This document shows positions 17,014 to 25,134 of a stretch of DNA of 64,000 bases, piece after piece; within the stretch, counting starts at the first letter, position 1; every line of letters starts with the position of its first letter. The DNA comes from Sphingobacteriales bacterium 46-32 (GTDB lineage Bacteria > Bacteroidota > Bacteroidia > Chitinophagales > Chitinophagaceae). Under the pieces are notes generated by a model. The model did no database searches and had not been told where the DNA came from. It saw only the letters and a program-made list of their open reading frames with translations. The DNA is taken from the NCBI GenBank assembly GCA_001898485.1, contig MKTY01000014.1, positions 124,001 to 188,000 on the forward strand, written 5' to 3'. Made by a program: the position numbers and the translations under genes.

Positions 17014-17087
17014 TCGGGACGACTAGATTCGAACTAGCGACCCCTTGCACCCCATGCAAGTGCGCTACCGGGCTGCGCTACGTCCCG
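17014..17087 (-). tRNA. tRNA-Pro (anticodon GGG)
   Basis: 74 nt on the minus strand. The acceptor arms cgggacg/cgtcccg have discriminator A; the anticodon stem cttgc/gcaag carries the loop ATGGGGT (anticodon GGG, reads CCC); the T arm is GCTAG-TTCGAAT-CTAGT. CCA is not encoded. It is closely related to the CGG gene 122 bp away, so the cluster probably arose by duplication. Confidence 0.95.
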
Positions 17088-17225
17088 AACTTATTGCCGC
17101 CGGTCTGTGACCTGCAGCAGGGGAAGATTTTATTCAAAAGAGCTAAAGCTGAATTTCTTTCTTTGGGCGGCAAATGTAAGACTTTCTTCTATTTATGCCA
17201 AAGTCTGATCGTTTTTTTCTGAAAT

Positions 17226-18248
17226 TCAATCCTTTTTATTCCCGGCATATCGGCGTAAAAATTCCTTTTTGCTGTCATGAAAAGAAGATACGGCTCCCAG
17301 CTTGTACAATACAAAAATGTATATCCAGGCCAGGTCGAGCTGGTAGGGCAGAAAGCCGGCACGTGCACTACCGGGATACAGATGGTGATTGTTGTGCCAT
17401 TCACCCGCAAATAAACCCGGCCGCAGCTGGTTTACCGACAGATTACTGCGGTCAAAATCGACCCCTTCCTGATGCTCTTCTTTTCCTTTCCCATGGCCGG
17501 TATAGTTAAATGCCCGTACAAGTATAAACCAGAGCATGGCAGCCGAAAACAGGGCACAGGCCAGTGCATGTCCGCCTATGAGATAAAAAATAGTGTACCA
17601 GGCTGCCCAGTTGAAGATCCAGAGCAGGATGGTATACAGGGGAGAGGCAAGCGACCCCCATTTCATGTACTGGGCATATGTATTGACGCGTACACCGGTA
17701 TGGCGCATAAAGCGGGCTACTTTACCGTAGGTGGCCTCATCAAGGTCTTTGGCAATACTCTGGTGATTGACATCAGACAGCATACAATACCAAAACCCGC
17801 CCTGTGCATTATAGGGATCGCCCGGCTGATCGGATTTGGCGTGGTGTACATGGTGCGATACCACATAGATCTCTTCGGGAAAGGTTTTGATGACCAGGTT
17901 TTGTGTCAGAAAACGCCAGAACGGGTGCCGGAATTTGTAAGAGTTGTGGGTACAATACCGGTGAAACCAGATGGTGCCATGCGTGCCCATGATGATCATA
18001 CTGTAGACGACTACGGCAATAGCCAGTGGCCAGCTGAAGTGCAAGACCAGAAAGAAGATAAAAAAGGGAAGCATACAGGCAGCCATCAGCCAGCTGATGA
18101 GCGAAATCCAGTTTTTCCTGCTTTTAAAAATATTGATCCGCGAAAAAGCTTCTTTATACAGTTGCCGGAAGCTGGGTACAGACAATTCACCCTCGGCATT
18201 GGTCCAGCCATAGGAGGGCTTTTGTAAGATGTCGTCAATAAAGGCCAT
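17226..18248 (-). CDS. acyl-CoA (Delta9-type) fatty acid desaturase
   Basis: This integral-membrane di-iron desaturase has 340 residues. It has three His clusters, in order: HRYCTH (about residue 95), HHVHH (about 131) and HNNHH near the C terminus (EWHNNHHLYPGSARAG), with two pairs of membrane helices between. This pattern is that of stearoyl-CoA-type desaturases, which introduce a cis double bond into saturated acyl chains. Such enzymes adjust membrane fluidity in the cold, which fits the two cold-shock-type RNA-binding genes located upstream on the same strand. Co-transcription with them is possible but not shown: the gap to the CSD gene is about 87 bp. Confidence 0.93.
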   Translation of the reverse strand: MAFIDDILQKPSYGWTNAEGELSVPSFRQLYKEAFSRINIFKSRKNWISLISWLMAACMLPFFIFFLVLHFSWPLAIAVVVYSMIIMGTHGTIWFHRYCTHNSYKFRHPFWRFLTQNLVIKTFPEEIYVVSHHVHHAKSDQPGDPYNAQGGFWYCMLSDVNHQSIAKDLDEATYGKVARFMRHTGVRVNTYAQYMKWGSLASPLYTILLWIFNWAAWYTIFYLIGGHALACALFSAAMLWFILVRAFNYTGHGKGKEEHQEGVDFDRSNLSVNQLRPGLFAGEWHNNHHLYPGSARAGFLPYQLDLAWIYIFVLYKLGAVSSFHDSKKEFLRRYAGNKKD

Positions 18249-18335
18249 GAAAGGAGAGTTTAAAATAAATAAAGAAAGTCCGGGCGCAGGTTTTCCTGCA
18301 GCACGGGTTGGTCTGATGCGGGGAATTGCAGCTTG

Positions 18336-18782
18336 TTACAATTTTTTGACCTGAACGGCATTGAGGCCACGCGGACCACGTTCCACTTCATAGGTCACTT
18401 TATCTCCTTCACGTATGGGCTCCGTAAGCTGGTTGATATGCACAAAGATTCGTTCGCCGGATGGCTGCTCATTGATAAAGCCAAAGCCTTTGGCGTCATT
18501 AAAGAAGGATACGATACCGGTATGCGGTTCGTCGGGGATGTCTTCCATTTTAGGCACGCCGATCTGGATATCCTCAGTCTTGAAAATGACCTTGCGGCGG
18601 GGATCGGGAGGAGTGTCGGAAATGTTGCCGTTCTCATCAATATAGGCCATCATGTCTTCCAGGCTTTTGCCTTTTTTAGACTGGGCTTTGCGCTCGGCCA
18701 TCTTTTCCTGTTTTTCCTGCTTTTGCTTGAGTCGCTTTTTTTCTTTCTCTTTTTTGTTAAATGTTTCTTTGGGTTTTGCCAT
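18336..18782 (-). CDS. cold-shock-domain protein with Lys-rich N terminus
   Basis: The protein has 148 residues. The C-terminal 65 residues form a cold-shock domain with RNP1-like KGFGFI and RNP2-like IFVHINQL motifs, which bind single-stranded RNA or DNA. The first 45 residues are an unusually basic, Gln- and Lys-rich helix (KETFNKKEKEKKRLKQKQ), followed by an acidic linker. This extended form is recurrent in Bacteroidota. A role as RNA chaperone during cold or growth transitions is inferred from the domain. Confidence 0.9.
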   Translation of the reverse strand: MAKPKETFNKKEKEKKRLKQKQEKQEKMAERKAQSKKGKSLEDMMAYIDENGNISDTPPDPRRKVIFKTEDIQIGVPKMEDIPDEPHTGIVSFFNDAKGFGFINEQPSGERIFVHINQLTEPIREGDKVTYEVERGPRGLNAVQVKKL

Positions 18783-18908
18783 AATTGTTTTTAATCAGTA
18801 AAAAGATGTTTTTACCTGTCTTGCAGGCTGGTGGCCGGCAGCAAATATGCCGGCCTGATATTTTAAATTAATCTGCCGGTACGAATGATGGGCAGATCAG
18901 CATCCGGG

Positions 18909-19160
18909 TTATATGACTTCCAGTCGGGTAATCTCCACCCCATTGAAAATGCGGGCCAGGTTGTTGTCGTTCGTCTGCTTGTAAGCGCCCAGGTTCGATT
19001 CACTTACGATGCGCCAGAGGTTTTTACGCTTCAGATCATCATAATCCGGCAGTTCAATAAATAATCCTTTCATGCTGGCGCGTGTTTTGAAACTGATCTG
19101 TACAGCTTTGGCCTGCTTATTCTTTTGTAACATGAATTTTTCTATCTCGGCACTGGTCAT
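18909..19160 (-). CDS. conserved small protein, function unknown
   Basis: The protein has 83 residues and no signal or membrane segment. The sequence (MTSAEIEKFMLQKNKQAKAVQISFKT, then LPDYDDLKRKNLWRIVSE and GVEITRLEVI) reads as a small alpha/beta protein. It has normal codon use and an own start, and sits between two RNA-binding protein genes on the same strand, so a role in RNA metabolism is a fair guess but not supported by a domain. Confidence 0.68.
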   Translation of the reverse strand: MTSAEIEKFMLQKNKQAKAVQISFKTRASMKGLFIELPDYDDLKRKNLWRIVSESNLGAYKQTNDNNLARIFNGVEITRLEVI

Positions 19161-19245
19161 ATCTGTGTTGAATAAGTTGAATAATCATTAATATAAATGT
19201 AACCGCAAATCCGGGCTGAATGTTTTTCATGCAGCCTTTTACTGT

Positions 19246-19515
19246 TTACCAGCGATTACCGGAATTGTTGCTTTTCTTTTCACGGGCAACTGAAACCGAC
19301 ATTTGACGGCCTTCTACTTCTTTATTGTTAAGTCCTTTAATGGCATCGCCGGCCTGTTCTTCTGAAGGCATTTCCACAAAACCAAAGCCACGGCTACGTC
19401 CCGTTTCACGATCGGTGATGATGCGGGCAGAATCAACCATTCCAAATTGCTCAAATAATCTGCGTAAATCAGTCTCGGTCGTGTGAAAACTGATGTTTGA
19501 TACGTACATATTCAT
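19246..19515 (-). CDS. RRM-domain RNA-binding protein
   Basis: I chose the ATG at 19515 (89 residues). The open frame extends far upstream, but that part reads as hydrophobic nonsense and the RRM begins right after this Met. RNP2 is MYVSNISF and RNP1 is SRGFGFVEM, followed by a short tail KKSNNSGNRW. Small glycine-poor RRM proteins of this kind in bacteria are cold-inducible RNA binders. Together with the CSD gene it forms a local RNA-binding set. Confidence 0.92.
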   Translation of the reverse strand: MNMYVSNISFHTTETDLRRLFEQFGMVDSARIITDRETGRSRGFGFVEMPSEEQAGDAIKGLNNKEVEGRQMSVSVAREKKSNNSGNRW

Positions 19516-20092
19516 GATGAAAAATTTACGGATGAAAAAAGTGCACGTGATAAAAAACCGCAGCAAGGAGCAAAGAGGAGGAAAAACAATTACTGAGTCG
19601 AAAAGTAAACATTGATACTGATCCGGACTGAATGATGCAGGTGCTTTTAAAAGTACATTGGTGAAGATAGCGAAAAAAAATGAGCCTGCCATGTTTAATT
19701 AGCCTGCAACAGACTGATACCACGCCGCAGTCCACACCCGTATAACCACCGTGGTAAGCTAGGCCGGGCAGCTAATCTCCACACAGTCAATTATTGACAA
19801 AACGCTGATCCAATGCACTAAATTTTAACAATTCAACCGCGGCAGCGGGGAATTTATGCGGTAATTTTGCCCACCAAATCACCCGGTACATCAGGCTTTT
19901 GCCTTATATTCGGTTTTCGGGGGTTTTGAGACCGCAGCCAGAGGCATACTAAGCAGGCAAAACCTGCGTTATTCATCCGGTCTGCAATTGATAATCTGAG
20001 CAATATCCGACAGAAGAACCTGCGAACTAACAGAATAGCGTCAACTCGATCTGAACATTTTTAAGGTTAATGGTTAATTCGTATTAGTAGTC
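19516..20092. other. 577-bp divergent intergenic region
   Basis: The region separates the RRM gene (minus) from the L,D-transpeptidase gene (plus). TAATTTTG at 19862-19869 fits the -7 consensus for the plus-strand gene and would give a leader of roughly 220 nt. No tRNA, no convincing ORF and no clear terminator is visible. A long untranslated leader for the RRM gene, as in many cold-shock mRNAs, is possible. Confidence 0.45.
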
Positions 20093-20860
20093 ATGAAAAA
20101 AAAGTTTAAGGCATTTTACCTGCTCATCTCTTCGGTATTTATTACCATCATTCATTTACCCTTTGCTTTTGGTAAGTCTACCTTTAATCACCTGCGCGAT
20201 GCAGCGGATTCTGTCACGCGTGTAGTGACCATGGAAGATTCGCTTACAAGGCTGATGCCGGTAGCACCCGTTAAATCGGTTTACGACAGTCTGCATCTCG
20301 AGATTGCTGGCCTCAGCCGCCAGGCATTCGAGTATGCCCAGAAAGGATGGCGTAAGCTCATGCAGCAGGGTAAACTCCTCAATGGATCCATCATAGCCAT
20401 TATTGACTTCAGCAGACCCAGCAGCGAAAAACGCCTGTTTGTGCTGGATATGGAGAACTATGAGGTGCTGCACAACTCCCTGGTGGCACATGGCCGCAAT
20501 TCCGGTAAGGAAATGGCCACTTCTTTCAGCAATCAACCTTCTTCCTATAAAAGCAGTCCCGGATTCTACATCACCGGCGATACCTATCAGGGCAGCAATG
20601 GATATTCACTCAAACTGCAGGGCCTCGAATACGGTATCAATGATAAAGCCTATCGTCGTGCTATTGTAATGCACGGTGCTGCCTATGTGGATGAATCCTA
20701 TATTCAGTCGCAGGGCTATATCGGGCGCAGCCAGGGTTGCCCGGCCGTACCACAGGAAGAAGCACGGGATATTATCAATACACTGCGCAACGGTACCTGC
20801 CTCTTCATTTATTCTCCTGATAAAAGATATCTTTCGCGCAGCTCGCTTCTGAGAGGGTGA
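20093..20860 (+). CDS. murein L,D-transpeptidase catalytic-domain protein, secreted
   Basis: The protein has 255 residues, with an N-terminal signal or anchor helix (about 7-25). The catalytic region resembles the YkuD_2-type family: a conserved IVMHGAAYVDES segment (His) and the nucleophile Cys in IGRSQGCPAVP (about residue 221). Such enzymes make or modify 3-3 cross-links or lipoprotein-murein links in the cell wall. It ends just before a block of intergenic repeats and accA. Confidence 0.87.
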   Translation: MKKKFKAFYLLISSVFITIIHLPFAFGKSTFNHLRDAADSVTRVVTMEDSLTRLMPVAPVKSVYDSLHLEIAGLSRQAFEYAQKGWRKLMQQGKLLNGSIIAIIDFSRPSSEKRLFVLDMENYEVLHNSLVAHGRNSGKEMATSFSNQPSSYKSSPGFYITGDTYQGSNGYSLKLQGLEYGINDKAYRRAIVMHGAAYVDESYIQSQGYIGRSQGCPAVPQEEARDIINTLRNGTCLFIYSPDKRYLSRSSLLRG

Positions 20861-20863
20861 AAA

Positions 20864-20970
20864 GTATAAAGGTATAAAGGGTATAAAGAGTATAAAGGGT
20901 ATAAAGTGTTTAAAGGGCTCTTGTCCAACTGTCAACTGTCAACTGTCAACTGTTCACTGTCAACTGTCCA
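20864..20970. repeat. intergenic short-period repeats (9-bp and 7-bp units)
   Basis: Right after the transpeptidase stop come about six imperfect copies of a 9-bp gtataaagg-type unit (20864-20917), then about six copies of a 7-bp ctgtcaa-type unit (20922-20970). Both families recur elsewhere in the window (30.1, 32.6, 39.1, 57.0 kb). Confidence 0.85.
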
Positions 20971-21013
20971 CAATAACTTAAAACTCCTTAATTTAGCCGC
21001 TCATAATTCACTT

Positions 21014-21991
21014 ATGCCATCGAACGCCAATCGTCAGTTTCTTGATTTCGAAAAGCCGATTAAAGATATCCTGGATGTGATGGAGAGTAATCGGCAACGT
21101 CAGGAAAAGACCAATGTAGATATGGGAGATCTTTTCCAGAATCTTGAAAATCAGATTCTTGAGAAGAGGAGAGAGATTACTGCCAACCTTACCAGCTGGC
21201 AGCGCGTACAGCTTAGCCGCCATCCTGACCGGCCTTATACCATGAAATATATCACCAAAATGACCGACAATTTTGTGGAGTTATTTGGTGACCGCAATGT
21301 AAAGGATGATAAGGCCATGGTGGGCGGATTTGCCTCACTGGATGGGGAGACCGTCATGTTTATTGGTCAGCAGAAAGGTATCAATACCAAAATGCGCCAG
21401 ATGCGCAATTTTGGTATGGCCAATCCCGAAGGTTACCGGAAGGCGCTTCGCCTGATGAAGCTGGCCGAAAAATTCAACAAGCCCATCGTTACCCTCATCG
21501 ATACACCCGGAGCATATCCCGGACTGGAAGCAGAAGAGCGCGGACAGGGAGAAGCTATTGCCCGTAACATTTATGAAATGATGCGGCTGAAAGTACCTGT
21601 CATTTGTGTCATCATTGGCGAAGGTGCCAGTGGCGGCGCATTGGGTATTGGTGTGGGTGACAAAGTGTTTATGATGGAGAACTCCTGGTATACGGTCATT
21701 TCTCCCGAAAACTGCAGCACCATTTTATGGCGTAGCTGGGCACAGAAGGAGATAGCAGCAGAGCAGCTGCGGCTCACGGCCGATAAAATGCTGGGCTTTG
21801 GCCTGATTGACGGCATTATTCCAGAGCCCGCAGGTGGTGCACACTGGGATTATGATGAATCTGCCCGTACGCTCAAAGAGCATATCAAGATCGCCATACA
21901 GGAACTGAAGCAGAAGTCGCCAGAGCAGCGCGTAAACGATCGTATCGAAAAGTTTGCGAAGATGGGCTTCTGGGAAGAACTGCCGCAATGA
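21014..21991 (+). CDS. accA: acetyl-CoA carboxylase carboxyltransferase, alpha subunit
   Basis: I chose the ATG at 21014 (325 residues), where the AccA N terminus ([11 protein letters not shown]) begins; upstream codons translate the intergenic repeat. AccA pairs with AccD to move the carboxyl group from biotin to acetyl-CoA, the first committed step of fatty-acid synthesis. Family features include the [11 protein letters not shown] segment, [16 protein letters not shown] (oxyanion/CoA site) and [10 protein letters not shown]. accB and accC lie at 41.8-43.7 kb; accD is not in the window. TAATTTAG at 20989-20996 is a weak -7 candidate. Confidence 0.97.
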   Translation: MPSNANRQFLDFEKPIKDILDVMESNRQRQEKTNVDMGDLFQNLENQILEKRREITANLTSWQRVQLSRHPDRPYTMKYITKMTDNFVELFGDRNVKDDKAMVGGFASLDGETVMFIGQQKGINTKMRQMRNFGMANPEGYRKALRLMKLAEKFNKPIVTLIDTPGAYPGLEAEERGQGEAIARNIYEMMRLKVPVICVIIGEGASGGALGIGVGDKVFMMENSWYTVISPENCSTILWRSWAQKEIAAEQLRLTADKMLGFGLIDGIIPEPAGGAHWDYDESARTLKEHIKIAIQELKQKSPEQRVNDRIEKFAKMGFWEELPQ

Positions 21992-22073
21992 TCTGTATGG
22001 TCATAAAAAATTAAAATCAAAGCGGCCCCTGGCCGCTTCTATTGTTTATACTAAAACCCAACATTTCTACACT

Positions 22074-22958
22074 ATGTCACTTCGAAGCAAATTTACCGGA
22101 ACGGGTATCGCTATCGTTACCCCCTTTCAGCAGGATGGAACCATTGACTGGGCCAGTTTTGAAAAGCTGATCGAATTCTGGATAAAGGGTAAGGTGGAAT
22201 ACCTGGTTGTGCTCGGTACCACCGGTGAAAGTGCTACTGTACATGGTGAGGATAAGCAGGCTGTATTCACTTTTGTAAAAAATAAGGTGGCCGGACGCCT
22301 GCCTCTTGTAGCAGGTATTGGCGGCTACGATACGCAGGAGGTGCTTAAAGGTTTCCGCAGCTTTGATCTCAGCGGTTATGATGCGATCCTTTCTGTGTCG
22401 CCCTATTACAATAAACCCAACCAGGAAGGTATTTTCCAGCATTATAAAACCCTGGATGCTGCCACGCCGCTGCCCATAATGATCTATAATGTGCCTTCGC
22501 GCACGGGTCAGAATATGACGGCCGATACTCAGCTGCGTATTGCGCGGGAATGCCGCAATGTATTTGCCACCAAAGAAGCCAGTGGAAATTTTGAGCAGAT
22601 CATGCAGATCATCAAAAACAAACCGGTTGATTTTATGGTCATCAGTGGCGATGACGGCATCACGCTGCCCATGATCGCCCTGGGCGCCGATGGGGTGACT
22701 TCGGTAGTGGCCAATGCGTACCCTGCCGGTTTTTCGGAAATGGTCAGACTTTGCCTGCAGGGCAAATTTGAGGAAGCCCGCACCCTGCATTATCAGTACA
22801 CAGATATCATTCAGACCATGTTTGCCGAAGGCAGCCCCAGTGGTGTAAAAGCCTACCTGAGCCAGATGGGACTCTGCTCAGAAGCTGTTCGCCAGCCGGT
22901 ATGGCCGGTGAGTGAGACGCTGCGGAGCAGGATTAAAGAATTGATGAAGGTTGTTTAA
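22074..22958 (+). CDS. dapA: 4-hydroxy-tetrahydrodipicolinate synthase
   Basis: I chose the ATG at 22074 (294 residues), just before the family's opening GTGIAIVTPF. DapA condenses pyruvate with aspartate semialdehyde in the lysine/meso-diaminopimelate pathway. Visible motifs are LGTTGESATVH (pyruvate site), YNVPSRTGQNM with the catalytic Tyr, and ATKEASGN with the Schiff-base Lys. Its stop is followed at once by a 26-bp inverted repeat. It lies 80 bp after accA. Confidence 0.97.
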   Translation: MSLRSKFTGTGIAIVTPFQQDGTIDWASFEKLIEFWIKGKVEYLVVLGTTGESATVHGEDKQAVFTFVKNKVAGRLPLVAGIGGYDTQEVLKGFRSFDLSGYDAILSVSPYYNKPNQEGIFQHYKTLDAATPLPIMIYNVPSRTGQNMTADTQLRIARECRNVFATKEASGNFEQIMQIIKNKPVDFMVISGDDGITLPMIALGADGVTSVVANAYPAGFSEMVRLCLQGKFEEARTLHYQYTDIIQTMFAEGSPSGVKAYLSQMGLCSEAVRQPVWPVSETLRSRIKELMKVV

Positions 22959-22960
22959 AA

Positions 22961-23048
22961 GTATAAAGGGTATAAAGAGTTTAAAGAGTTTAATGGGTGC
23001 CGGTACTATTGCCCTTTATACCCTTTAAACTCTTTATACCCTTTATAC
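22961..23048. repeat. 26-bp perfect inverted repeat of the TATAAAG family
   Basis: 22961-22986 (tandem gtataaagg-type units) and 23023-23048 are exact reverse complements separated by 36 bp, directly after the dapA stop. The transcript could form a long hairpin. There is no T-run at the end, so it is not a textbook terminator. Confidence 0.85.
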
Positions 23049-23185
23049 CTGTTTTCGTATCTCGCCTACGTAACTTTTCCATTTCCCTTGTCCGGAATCA
23101 ATTATTCGGACGTTTTTTATTGTTTCCGCAGCTTTTTTGTATTTCTTTTAGAAATAAATCAGGGCTAATGCCCGTTGTATCCTAT

Positions 23186-23692
23186 ATGAAAAACAAAAAA
23201 GCCTGTATCCTCATGATGGCCGGTCTGCTGGCGGCTTCTGCGGTCTTTTCGCAGAAAATAGTTGACTCCGTAAAAGTCTACGGATACCCTGTACGCGAAG
23301 GGGTAATCTATCAATATGAGCCCCGTTCGGTATATGCTTCGCTCAACTCTATGCCCATCATGAATGTGATGTCGCGCTACGATTCTGTTTTTCATTTCGA
23401 AGAAGGAACTATCTCGGAGATCCGCCAGATAGATGAGGTGTATGCGGTATTTCTGGAAAATAAAAAGAAAGATATTGTTGTATACAGCAACCTTAAATCG
23501 GTGAATGTGAAAAAGGGAGATAAGGTAAAACGCGGTCAGTGCCTGGGTGTGCTGGATAAGGACTATGATGATGACCTGAACCAGGTAGACCTGCTCATCT
23601 TTCAGAAAGGAAAGGAGATTCCGTATAAGAAAATACTGGATTATATGCGCCGCAACATTTCGAGTGCGCCCCGTACAGGTTATACCCTGTAG
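23186..23692 (+). CDS. degenerate M23 (LytM-like) fold protein, secreted
   Basis: I chose the ATG at 23186 (168 residues), which begins MKNKK and a signal peptide ending VFSQ; longer starts would translate the repeat region. The mature part carries the C-terminal half of an M23/LytM beta sheet (IVVYSNLKSVNVKKGDKVKRGQCLGVL), but the zinc-binding HxxxD and HxH residues are missing, so it is unlikely to be an active peptidase. Inactive LytM domains regulate cell-wall amidases elsewhere. Its 3' end overlaps rnz by 13 bp, tail to tail. Confidence 0.75.
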   Translation: MKNKKACILMMAGLLAASAVFSQKIVDSVKVYGYPVREGVIYQYEPRSVYASLNSMPIMNVMSRYDSVFHFEEGTISEIRQIDEVYAVFLENKKKDIVVYSNLKSVNVKKGDKVKRGQCLGVLDKDYDDDLNQVDLLIFQKGKEIPYKKILDYMRRNISSAPRTGYTL

Positions 23693-24582
23693 GATACGCC
23701 TTCGAGTGCCAGTTCTGAGGCCGGAAAGACTTCACGTGCTTCCTGTTCAAACTCTTCCAGTGTATCATATTTACTGCTGAAATGACCCAGCAACAGCCGG
23801 CCCACGCCGGCTTTTTTGGCAATAGCTGCAGCCTGTTTAGAAGTGGAGTGGAAGCGTATATGTGCCCGATCGCTGAGGTTGTCGAGATAAGTGGCCTCAT
23901 GATAGATCATATCTGCGCCCTGGATATAGGGAATCATTTCTTCGTTATACCGGGTATCGGCGCAGAAAGCATAGGACCTGCCGGGCGTACCGGCCGTGGT
24001 CAGCCATTCATTGCGGATGACTTCACCGGCCGAGGTCACAAAATCATCGCCCTGTTTGAGCCGTTCATAAAAATGGAGGGGAATATTATTTTCCCGTACG
24101 GCATCCAGTATTAGCCGTCTCGGCTTCTTCTTTTCCCGGAATATAAAACCATAACATTCTATCCGGTGCTGGGTAGGAAAACAGCGGATCTCCACTTTTT
24201 CATTATCAACCAGGGTGGCGGCACCATTCAAGGCATGGAAATGCAGGGGGAAACAAAGATGGGTGTCGGCTACCTTGAGTTGCATTTCTATAATATCCTG
24301 CAGTTGCGCCGGCCCGAAAACATGTAACTCCTGCGAATGACTGAGCAGGCTGAAGGAGTTGAGCAGGCCAATGAGACCAAAATAATGATCACCATGCAGG
24401 TGAGAAATGAAAATATGGGAAATACGGCCACGTCTTATCTTATAACGCATCATCTGAATCTGTGTACCCTCGCCACAGTCGACCAGAAAATGCTGGCCAT
24501 CCAGTGTCACCAGCTGGCTGGTTGGGTGGCGATCAAAAGCCGGCACGGCAGAATTATTTCCGAGGATGGTTACCGCTAGCAT
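23680..24582 (-). CDS. rnz: ribonuclease Z
   Basis: This metallo-beta-lactamase-fold endonuclease of 300 residues matures the 3' ends of tRNA precursors. The metal motif SHLHGDHYFGL lies at about 60-70, with NNSAVPAFDRHPTS near the N terminus, a substrate-arm region in the middle, and the later ligands in HEATYLD and LLGHFSSKY. Since no tRNA in this window encodes CCA, 3' processing by RNase Z would be needed. The gene for a STAS protein lies 35 bp upstream on the same strand. Confidence 0.95.
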   Translation of the reverse strand: MLAVTILGNNSAVPAFDRHPTSQLVTLDGQHFLVDCGEGTQIQMMRYKIRRGRISHIFISHLHGDHYFGLIGLLNSFSLLSHSQELHVFGPAQLQDIIEMQLKVADTHLCFPLHFHALNGAATLVDNEKVEIRCFPTQHRIECYGFIFREKKKPRRLILDAVRENNIPLHFYERLKQGDDFVTSAGEVIRNEWLTTAGTPGRSYAFCADTRYNEEMIPYIQGADMIYHEATYLDNLSDRAHIRFHSTSKQAAAIAKKAGVGRLLLGHFSSKYDTLEEFEQEAREVFPASELALEGVSYRV

Positions 24583-24617
24583 GCGCTAAATTACAAAGGT
24601 TTAGAATAGGGCAGGGC

Positions 24618-24992
24618 TTATTCGCCATCGAGCAGTTCACGTTCTATTTCCTCCATTTGCACAATATCCCAGGCCTCACTTTGAGTGCGGGTAACATTCA
24701 TCAGTTCCAAAAGTTCGTGCTGGTCCAGAAAATTTTCTACCTGCTCCTGCAGTTCGCAAATTACCAGAGATGCACTATTTTCATAGAACTGTTGCTGAAT
24801 GTTGACCAGGGTTTCGGCTGCCTCTTTGTCGATCGATTTTACCTCAGACAGGATAAGAACCACATTTTTAACGTCATTTTGGAGGATAGGAAGTAAGCAA
24901 TCCGCTAATTCTTCTGTCATACTTGCAGAAATTGCGGGCTCGGCCACCGTGATGGCATGAAATTTCTCTTTGGTATCGGTTTTGACCTGCAT
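24618..24992 (-). CDS. STAS-domain protein
   Basis: The protein has 124 residues and is a single STAS domain of the anti-sigma-factor-antagonist type (VKNVVLILSEVKSIDKEAAETLVNIQQ). The Ser that is phosphorylated in SpoIIAA-type antagonists (in a DSSG context) is not present here: the site reads SIDKEA. Therefore regulation by a switch kinase is doubtful. The C-terminal tail is acidic. It precedes rnz by 35 bp and probably shares its transcript. Confidence 0.82.
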   Translation of the reverse strand: MQVKTDTKEKFHAITVAEPAISASMTEELADCLLPILQNDVKNVVLILSEVKSIDKEAAETLVNIQQQFYENSASLVICELQEQVENFLDQHELLELMNVTRTQSEAWDIVQMEEIERELLDGE

Positions 24993-25095
24993 TAAACAAA
25001 TTTGGCGGATTCAATTGTAAAAAACAAAACAGGAGGTCAGGAACAACTAAAATTATCAACACTCCGTTTATAATAACGGGCGAACAGGAACCAAA

Positions 25096-25103
25096 TATAT
25101 TTG
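25096..25103 (+). promoter_or_regulatory. candidate -7 box (TATATTTG) before clpC
   Basis: An exact TAnnTTTG match 31 bp before the clpC start. No TTG at the expected -33 spacing and no CtsR-like operator was found. Confidence 0.5.
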
Positions 25104-25134
25104 TTAATATTGTATAACAACCAATTATCTAAAT

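Noticed and set aside
20906-21013. Upstream extension of accA
   Set aside because: The extra codons translate the 7-bp intergenic array; AccA homology begins at the ATG at 21014.
22997-23185. Hydrophobic N-terminal extension of the M23-like protein
   Set aside because: It is the translation of the TATAAAG inverted repeat and following AT-rich sequence; a normal signal peptide starts at 23186.
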